Assembly: GCA_023417165.1 (NCBI GenBank) | Contig: JAEZGD010000254.1 | Location: forward strand, 1 to 9,135 | Origin: Planctomycetota bacterium | GTDB taxonomy: Bacteria > Planctomycetota > Planctomycetia > Pirellulales > Pirellulaceae | DNA length: 9,135 nt | Reading direction: 5' to 3' | In this document: positions 1-5,060 of the stretch, piece by piece | How positions within the stretch are numbered: the stretch's first letter is position 1 | How the letters are laid out: each line of letters opens with the position of its first letter | Translations under genes and position numbers: made by a program | Notes under the pieces: model-generated | The model's database searches: none | What the model saw: only the letters and a program-made list of their open reading frames with translations | What the model was told of the DNA's origin: nothing

Positions 1-154
1 AGCAAGTAGAGGCCGCGTCAGCACTTAAAAATTGCAGATGGACAATGTGCGATTTTGGCCGTGTAAAGCAATGTTTACGTGCAAGCGCAAATCGTAAGAA
101 AAAGTAGACACGCTTGTTTTTAAGCCGTTTCTATCGCGATGGCCAAAATATTCT

Positions 155-179
155 GCCGGGTGCTAGCTAGAGGCCCGGC
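155..179. repeat. Inverted repeat GCCGGG/CCCGGC with CTAGCTAG core
   Basis: GCCGGG (155-160) and CCCGGC (174-179) form a 6-bp perfect inverted repeat around a 13-nt centre that contains CTAGCTAG, itself palindromic. No T-run follows on either strand, so a terminator is unlikely. It could be an operator or a weak RNA hairpin. This is structure seen in the sequence only, with no function assigned. Confidence 0.35.
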
Positions 180-253
180 GCAATGCCTCATATGGGTGGC
201 GTTGGCGGTTCAGGGACCGTAGGACGGTAACGAGAGGGTCACAAACGGCCGTA

Positions 254-267
254 AAATGTTGACATTT
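254..267. promoter_or_regulatory. Palindrome over the -35 box, possible operator
   Basis: AAATGT-TG-ACATTT is a perfect 6-2-6 palindrome that fully contains the TTGACA box at 259-264. A related shorter palindrome, ACAT-TG-ATGT, lies at 284-293 and overlaps the proposed -10 box and start region. An imperfect cousin, ATGTTTACGT, is at 71-80. Dyads placed this way are typical of repressor or activator sites, but no regulator can be named from sequence. Confidence 0.35.
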
Positions 268-288
268 CCGAAGTGGTCCTAGTACATT
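259..288 (+). promoter_or_regulatory. Candidate sigma-70-type promoter of the pilM operon
   Basis: A perfect TTGACA at 259-264 is followed after 18 bp by TACATT at 283-288, which matches 4 of 6 positions of TATAAT including the important second and last bases. Transcription would start near 295, giving a leader of about 187 nt before the ATG at 482. Planctomycete promoters are poorly characterised, so the E. coli consensus is only a guide. No better candidate was seen closer to the gene. Confidence 0.42.
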
Positions 289-481
289 GATGTGTGGAAC
301 AGCAGTATCCGACGCAGCGGGCCGACCGCTTCATCCTCCCTTGTCTCTCGGCCCCTCGCGCTCGGCTCAGGCGGTTTTTGGCGGGGCCCGTCGACCGTCT
401 CCTTATCCGATTTGATCTTGTGATCGTTAGCGCACCTCCCCACGGGCAGGCTGGCGCTAGGTTTGTGCAAAGGGTGCGAGG

Positions 482-3058
482 ATGGCTAAATCAGGCAGCG
501 TGTGGGGCATCGACATCGGCCAATGCGCGCTCAAGGCTCTGCGATGCTCTGCAGGACCGGGCGATACCGTAGTCGCTGATGCATTCGATTACATCGAATA
601 TCCCAAAATCCTGAACCAACCCGAAGCCGATCCCAAGGCGATGGTGCAGGAAGCCCTGGCGCAATTCCTCTCGCGCAATAAAGTCAAAGGCGACAAAGTC
701 TCGATCAGCGTCTCGGGACAAAGCGGTTTGGCGCGTTTCTTTAAGCCGCCTCCAGTCGATGCCAAGAAGATGCCGGAACTGGTGAAGTACGAGGCGCGCA
801 ACCAGATTCCGTTCGCACTCGAAGACGTGATCTGGGACTGGCAGATGCTCGGTGGCACCGAGGTCGACGGCTTCGCGCTCGATACCGAAGTCGGCCTGTT
901 TGCCATGAAGCGCGACGCCGTGTTTCGCGCCCTCGATCCCTTCGACAAGGCCGAAATCGAAACCGACATCGTGCAGCTTGCGCCCGAAGCGGTCTTCAAC
1001 TACGTCGCGCACGACATCATCGCTGGCGGCGGCAGCGCCGAGCATTACGACAGCGATAATCCGCCGCCGTCGATGGCCGTGTTGTCGATGGGCACGGATA
1101 CCAGCGACCTGATCGTCACCAACGGCTTCCGGTTGTGGCAACGCAGTATTCCCATCGGCGGCAACCACTTCACCAAGCAGCTGTCGAAAGAACTGAAGCT
1201 GACCTTCGCCAAGGCGGAACATCTCAAACGCAATGCCCGTCAGGCCGAAGATCCCAAGGCGATCTTCCAGGCGATGCGCAGCGTGTTTAGTGACATGGTC
1301 ACGGAAGTGCAGCGCTCGCTGTCGTTCTTCCAGACCGTCGATCGCAAGGCGAAAATCGAAGGGCTGGTCTTGCTGGGCAACGCAGTCAAGCTGCCCGGCT
1401 TGTCTCAGTACCTATCGAAGAACTTGGGCATCGACATTGTCAATGTCGATGGCTTTGGCAAGCTGACCGGCGCTGGCGTCGTGGCTTCGCCTTCGTTCAA
1501 AGACAACATGCTGTCGTTCGGCGTCTGCTATGGCTTGTGCTTGCAAGGCCTGGGCATCGCCAAGCTGCGCACCAACCTGGTGCCGCGCGAACTGATCACC
1601 GAGCGCATGATTCGCGCCAAAAAGCCGTGGGCCATCGCCAGCTTTGCCGGCCTGCTCATGGCGTGCTCGTTCAATTTCTTCTTCCACTACAACGCCTGGT
1701 CGGGCGTGCACGAAAGCGTGTGGAGCGGTGCCATTAACGAGGTTAACGGCGTCGAGAGCACCAGCACGCGTTACAAGAAGGAGTTCGACGATCGCAAGAC
1801 GGAACTGCTGCGTGTGACGAACATCGGCGAAGAATTGGTCGGCAACGTCGACCGTCGCCTGTTGTGGTTGGAACTGCTCAGCGCGATCAGTGCGTCGCTG
1901 CCGCGGACTGACTTTTCGACCGCCAAAGATGTGCCTGCGGGTACGATCCCCGACCACAAGCAATTTCCGATCAACAAGCGGAAAGAAATTCACATCGAGT
2001 ACATCGAGACGGAGTTCTTTCCCGACCTGACCGTCTGGTTTAACGAAGAAGTGCAGCGCCGCTATCAGGAAGAACGCCGCATTGCCGCTGGCGAAGTGCC
2101 GGCCGACACGCCTGCGAGCGCCGCTGACGCTGCTGCTCCTGGGGCCAATGGCCAAGCGCCGGGCGTGCCCGGTCAGGCTGTGCCTGGCGCTCCGGCGGTT
2201 GTGCCTGGTGCGGTTCCAGCCGCGCCGGCTGCAGGCGTTGCTCCGGCAACTCCCGCTGCCACGCCTGCCGCTGCCCCTGCGGGTGCGGTCACGACAGGTA
2301 CTGCCACCACTGGCACGACCACAACGGGAACGACCGGCACCACCACCGATGGTCCTGCCGTTCCCGGTCCGACTGGCGCGGGCTGGGTAATCGAGATTCG
2401 CGGGCATCACTTTTACAACAGCGACCGTGGCACCGCAGGCGTGGTGCACGTGCGTGACACGCTGATTAAAAACCTCGAAGAAGGCACCGTGCGATTGCCG
2501 GTTTCGTTTGGCACTGGCCCGACGAATCCGACCAAGTACGAAGACTTCACGATGAAGGAATTGGGCATCGACTACGTCATCCTGGTCGAGGACGACGAAA
2601 TCGATCGCAGCTTCATGATCCGTAACGCCGACTATGTCGACCCCAGCCAGATCGGCGCAGAAGGGGGCATGGGCCTCTCGCCCATGGGCGCAAACAAGAA
2701 GGAAAAGAAGAAGACCCGCGAGGAGTTAGAGGCGGAAGCTCGCGATAATCCGCCGGCTTGGACCGTTCCCAAATACACCTTCACGATCCAGTTCACCTGG
2801 CAAGAGAAATTGCTTCGCGCTCGGTTACAAGACCGCGAAAAGAAGGCGTTGGAAGCGCAGCGGGCAGCTACAGAAGCGGCCCTCAATGGCGCAGCACCAG
2901 CCGCTCCGGCTCCGGTCGCTCCCGCGCCGGCGGCACCGCTGCCTGTCGCGCCGGCGCCTGTTGCTCCGGCACCAGCACCGGTTCCGGCACCTGCTCCAGC
3001 AGCACCAGTGCCTGCTCCGGCAGCTCCGGCTGTTCCTGCCCCTGCGGTCCCCGAGTAA
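482..3058 (+). CDS. PilM-PilN fusion, type IV pilus/T2SS-like inner-membrane assembly protein
   Basis: The 858-residue protein begins with a PilM-like actin fold (about 1-358). It shows a phosphate-1 motif (GIDIG, 9-13), a phosphate-2 region (SMGTDTSD, 202-209, then IPIGG at 223-227) and an adenosine-motif-like LVLLGN (295-300). The usual phosphate-2 Asp is Ser202. RTNLVP (363-368) follows, resembling the N-terminal INLLP peptide of PilN that docks into PilM. Then come one membrane segment (about 383-402), a coiled-coil-prone stretch (405-460), and pieces of a PilN-type ferredoxin-like domain (LLWLELLSAISASLP at 460-474, WVIEIRG at 635-641, YTFTIQFTW at 765-773). A disordered Ala/Pro/Gly/Thr insert (525-632) interrupts this domain, and an Ala/Pro tail (803-858) ends the protein. 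PilM alone is usually about 350 residues and PilN about 200. The ATG start has AGGG at 471-474, 7 nt upstream. Gene 2 starts 20 nt after the stop. The PilM call is firm; the PilN call is inferred from motif order. Confidence 0.85.
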   Translation: MAKSGSVWGIDIGQCALKALRCSAGPGDTVVADAFDYIEYPKILNQPEADPKAMVQEALAQFLSRNKVKGDKVSISVSGQSGLARFFKPPPVDAKKMPELVKYEARNQIPFALEDVIWDWQMLGGTEVDGFALDTEVGLFAMKRDAVFRALDPFDKAEIETDIVQLAPEAVFNYVAHDIIAGGGSAEHYDSDNPPPSMAVLSMGTDTSDLIVTNGFRLWQRSIPIGGNHFTKQLSKELKLTFAKAEHLKRNARQAEDPKAIFQAMRSVFSDMVTEVQRSLSFFQTVDRKAKIEGLVLLGNAVKLPGLSQYLSKNLGIDIVNVDGFGKLTGAGVVASPSFKDNMLSFGVCYGLCLQGLGIAKLRTNLVPRELITERMIRAKKPWAIASFAGLLMACSFNFFFHYNAWSGVHESVWSGAINEVNGVESTSTRYKKEFDDRKTELLRVTNIGEELVGNVDRRLLWLELLSAISASLPRTDFSTAKDVPAGTIPDHKQFPINKRKEIHIEYIETEFFPDLTVWFNEEVQRRYQEERRIAAGEVPADTPASAADAAAPGANGQAPGVPGQAVPGAPAVVPGAVPAAPAAGVAPATPAATPAAAPAGAVTTGTATTGTTTTGTTGTTTDGPAVPGPTGAGWVIEIRGHHFYNSDRGTAGVVHVRDTLIKNLEEGTVRLPVSFGTGPTNPTKYEDFTMKELGIDYVILVEDDEIDRSFMIRNADYVDPSQIGAEGGMGLSPMGANKKEKKKTREELEAEARDNPPAWTVPKYTFTIQFTWQEKLLRARLQDREKKALEAQRAATEAALNGAAPAAPAPVAPAPAAPLPVAPAPVAPAPAPVPAPAPAAPVPAPAAPAVPAPAVPE
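2054..2377 (+). repeat. Low-complexity linker-coding tract in the PilM-PilN fusion
   Basis: Residues 525-632 of the fusion are almost entirely Ala, Pro, Gly, Val and Thr. The first part is Ala/Pro/Val-rich (for example GVPGQAVPGAPAVVPG). The last part is a Thr/Gly run built from repeats such as TGTTTTGTTG, encoded by degenerate ACG/ACC-GGC units. The codons are varied, so this is amino-acid-level low complexity rather than a clean nucleotide tandem repeat. Confidence 0.8.
2888..3055 (+). repeat. Ala/Pro-rich C-terminal tail-coding tract
   Basis: Residues 803-858 of the fusion are an Ala/Pro/Val tail with imperfect units such as PAPVAPAPAAP, encoded by recurring GCTCCGGC and GCACCGGC blocks. 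The tail is expected in the periplasm, after the last strand of the PilN-like domain. A very similar tail ends the next gene (4708-4941). Confidence 0.8.
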
Positions 3059-3078
3059 CCAGCGAGGAGAATTGAACC

Positions 3079-4944
3079 ATGGATAAAGTCAAACATTTCC
3101 TCCGCCTGGCTGGTAAGCACCACTTCTGGATCCTGTGCGGGTTGGTCGCCATCCTGACACTGGGCAGTTGGTACACCTCGTCGGCCAAGCTGCGCTCCGA
3201 CTTCGAAGCGCAGAAGACCAAAATCAACGGCGCGAAAACGAAGGCCAACGCCATCGCCACCGCCAAAGATCATCCGAATCGGGTCTACCATGCCGAGATG
3301 GATCGGATGATCAATGAATACAAAGAGAACCTCCGCGTGCTGTGGCAAAAGCAGTACGACGAGCAAGGCGTAAATCTGCGCTGGCCGGTCGAGACCGCGA
3401 CTTATCGCGGTTTGACGCAAGAATTTGTCGATCAGGTCAAAGACTTGCGCCCGATCGAGACGGAAGTGCCTTACGACCCGACCAGCAAAGCGCCGGACAA
3501 GCTCAAAGACAACTTCAAAGTTCAATACATCAACTTTGTGAAGTCGACCGAGTTGCCGCGCCTGGCGAAGATCATTGGCGCGGTGTGGGCGCCTTCGTCG
3601 TCGGCAGGTGGCGAACCTGGACGTGGGGCAGGGGCTCCGGTCAGCCCGCTTGCCCAGGCGGAAGCTGAGAACGCCATTGTGCTCTGGCATCCCGAGAATC
3701 AATCGTTCCTACAAGACACACGCTTTGACTGGAGCCGCGAACCGTCGCGTCGTCCTTCGACCCTGCAACTGCTTTATGCTCAGGAAGACTTGTGGGTTCT
3801 CGAAGCGCTCATCAACATCATCGCCAAGACCAATGCTGATGCCGATGCCCGGCACAACGCAGTGGTCAAAGAGATCAAGTACCTGAAGCTGGGCGCCGAT
3901 GCGATCGGCCTCTCGGGTGAGGTGCTGCGACTACTGCCTCCGAACGCCACCGGCGTACCGGGAGCGGAAGGCGGTTACCCAGCCAGCGGTGCGGGCTATC
4001 CGGCTAGCGGCGCGGGCGGTGCGGGAGGCTATCCCGCAAGCGCGGGTGCGGCTGGTGCCGGTTCCACTCCTGGTGGCCCGTCCGGCAGTTACGGCGCTGG
4101 CGGTCCTGGCGGTGCGATGGTACAGCGCGATCCGGCCGAAGGTCGCTATGTCGATGATAAATTCCAGCCTGTGCCGCCAGCGCGTTTACGTGAGGCGTTC
4201 ACGTCCACCAAGCCGGAAGAAGCCTTTCTGGCCGTGGCCAAGCGGATGCCGGTTCGCATGCACTTGGTCGTCGACCAACGCTATATCAATCGCTTGTTAG
4301 CCGAATGCGGCAACTCGAATCTGGTCGTCGAAATTCGCCAGGTCCGCGTCAATCGTCCGCCTTATGAAGGTGGCGGATTGGCCGCGCTCACAGGCGGAAT
4401 GGGTGGTGGTGGCGGTAGCGAGCGTGGCCCTGGCGGCGGCGGTGGTTATGGCGCCGGTGCGGGCTCGGCTCGCGGTGGTGGTTATGGCGGCGGTAGTGAA
4501 CGCAGCTTCGGTGGCCCTAGCGGTGGCGGCGGCTATCGTGGCGGCGGACCCGGTGGCGAATACGGCGCTGGCGCAGGCCTGGAAGACGAAAAGGCCCATC
4601 ACCAGGTCGAAATCGAACTTTATGGGATCGTTTATATCTACAATCCCGTTAACGAAGCGATGGTGACGGTCGTTCAAGACGCCACTGCCGACGCATCGAT
4701 GCCACCGACCGCAGCAGACCCGGCATCGCCCGCGGTTCCCGCTCCGGCCCCAGTGGCTCCGGCCCCGGCAGTACCAGATCCCGCAGCGCCCGCTCCGGTA
4801 GCTCCGGCTCCGGCAGCCCCGGCAGCGGCTGATCCTGCGGCTATTGATCCAGCGGCGGCTCCGCCGGCCGCGGCGCCTGCGCCGGGTCCAGCGGCTCCCG
4901 CACCAGCGGCCCCAATGGCTGTTCCACCAGCAGCCGCAACATGA
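3079..4944 (+). CDS. Bitopic PilO/GspM-like pilus assembly protein (Amuc_1100-like)
   Basis: The 621-residue protein has a short basic N-terminus, one membrane segment (about 15-34) and a probable coiled coil (36-95), so most of it should lie in the periplasm. A helical region (226-272) starts STLQLLYAQEDLWVLEAL. The conserved C-terminal core begins at RMPVRMHLVVDQRYINRLL (389-407), continues NLVVEIRQVRVNRP (414-427), and ends VEIELYGIVYIYNP (510-523). This order fits a PilO/GspM ferredoxin-like domain and resembles the Akkermansia Amuc_1100 type. The core is interrupted by a glycine-rich insert (about 431-500), and an Ala/Pro tail follows (544-621). GAGGAG at 3064-3069 lies 9 nt before the ATG, only 20 nt after the upstream stop. 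The position after PilM-PilN also matches pilO. The family call is an inference from topology, gene order and motifs; a lineage-specific protein that merely occupies this place is the alternative. Confidence 0.65.
   Translation: MDKVKHFLRLAGKHHFWILCGLVAILTLGSWYTSSAKLRSDFEAQKTKINGAKTKANAIATAKDHPNRVYHAEMDRMINEYKENLRVLWQKQYDEQGVNLRWPVETATYRGLTQEFVDQVKDLRPIETEVPYDPTSKAPDKLKDNFKVQYINFVKSTELPRLAKIIGAVWAPSSSAGGEPGRGAGAPVSPLAQAEAENAIVLWHPENQSFLQDTRFDWSREPSRRPSTLQLLYAQEDLWVLEALINIIAKTNADADARHNAVVKEIKYLKLGADAIGLSGEVLRLLPPNATGVPGAEGGYPASGAGYPASGAGGAGGYPASAGAAGAGSTPGGPSGSYGAGGPGGAMVQRDPAEGRYVDDKFQPVPPARLREAFTSTKPEEAFLAVAKRMPVRMHLVVDQRYINRLLAECGNSNLVVEIRQVRVNRPPYEGGGLAALTGGMGGGGGSERGPGGGGGYGAGAGSARGGGYGGGSERSFGGPSGGGGYRGGGPGGEYGAGAGLEDEKAHHQVEIELYGIVYIYNPVNEAMVTVVQDATADASMPPTAADPASPAVPAPAPVAPAPAVPDPAAPAPVAPAPAAPAAADPAAIDPAAAPPAAAPAPGPAAPAPAAPMAVPPAAAT
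3973..4047 (+). repeat. Three GYPAS(G/A)-type repeats in gene 2
   Basis: Residues 299-323 contain three copies of a GYPASGAG-like unit, starting at residues 299, 306 and 317, the third slightly diverged. They sit in a wider Gly/Ala/Pro/Ser linker (about 289-347) between the helical region and the C-terminal core. The copies use different codons at several positions, so the repeat is old or maintained at protein level. Confidence 0.7.
4378..4578 (+). repeat. Glycine-rich insert-coding tract in gene 2
   Basis: Residues 434-500 are mostly Gly with Tyr, Ala, Ser and Arg, in units such as GGGGGYGAGAG and RGGGYGGGSE. The tract lies between two conserved beta-strand segments of the proposed PilO-like core, so it probably forms a long flexible loop rather than a domain boundary. 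It is encoded by GGC/GGT-rich DNA. Confidence 0.8.
4708..4941 (+). repeat. Ala/Pro-rich C-terminal tail-coding tract in gene 2
   Basis: Residues 544-621 are dominated by Ala and Pro with some Val and Asp, for example VPAPAPVAPAPAVPDPAAP. The tail shares the unit PAPVAPAPAAP with the end of gene 1. It is predicted to be periplasmic, disordered and extended. Confidence 0.8.
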
Positions 4945-4954
4945 GACAATCGCA

Positions 4955-4985
4955 GGGTCGGCCAAACGCACGTTCGGCCTGACCC
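4955..4985 (+). promoter_or_regulatory. Stable intergenic hairpin between genes 2 and 3
   Basis: In the 116-nt gap, GGGTC (4955-4959) plus GGCC (4960-4963) pair with GGCC (4976-4979) and GACCC (4981-4985), with a single T bulge at 4980. An inner AACG/CGTT dyad (4965-4974) can extend the stem. No T-run follows, so it is not a classical intrinsic terminator. It could be an RNA processing or stability element, or a pause site tuning the level of gene 3 against genes 1 and 2. Confidence 0.5.
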
Positions 4986-5060
4986 GCCCGTACTAGACAT
5001 TGCCAGGTAGCGGCCAGTGACTTCAGGGGAAGACACCCAGCCACGAGGGAGTAGGATTTC

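Larger units (their letters stand above)
1..481. other. Gene-free upstream region with inverted repeats
   Basis: No coding region can be supported here. The only early open stretch is about 34 codons ending in a stop at 105-107; it matches nothing I recognise, though it could be the tail of an upstream gene. A 92-codon GTG-initiated frame from 294 overlaps the start of the pilM-like gene in another frame and looks like chance. The region holds a near-perfect 9-bp inverted repeat, ATTTTGGCC at 52-60 and GGCCAAAAT at 141-149, about 80 bp apart. Smaller hairpins are GTAAA/TTTAC at 63-78 and ACCGT/ACGGT at 216-228 with a 3-nt loop. The first 150 bases are visibly more AT-rich than the genes. The most likely role is the control region of the operon starting at 482, with an untranslated leader of roughly 190 nt if the promoter at 259-288 is correct. 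Confidence 0.6.

Noticed and set aside
452..466. Possible sigma-54 promoter TGGC...TTGT before gene 1
   Set aside because: The essential GC of the -12 element reads GT, and the site lies only about 15 nt before the ATG, leaving almost no leader.
294..572. 92-codon GTG-initiated frame overlapping the start of gene 1
   Set aside because: It overlaps the PilM start in a different frame, has no clear ribosome binding site, and its sequence resembles no family or signal peptide.
2281..2350. Clean tandem nucleotide repeat or CRISPR-like array in the Thr/Gly tract
   Set aside because: Units are short, irregular and in frame, with varied codons and no unique spacers. They are coding low complexity.
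1412..2449. Minus-strand open frame (345 codons) opposite the PilM-PilN gene
   Set aside because: Its Arg/Ser/Gly-rich sequence is what the complementary strand of the GC-rich linker produces. The plus-strand frame has clear PilM motifs.
2632..3702. Long minus-strand open frame (356 codons) opposite the end of gene 1 and start of gene 2
   Set aside because: It is the antisense shadow of the Ala/Pro tract, giving Gly/Ala repeats, and spans two well-supported plus-strand genes. It has no recognisable domain.
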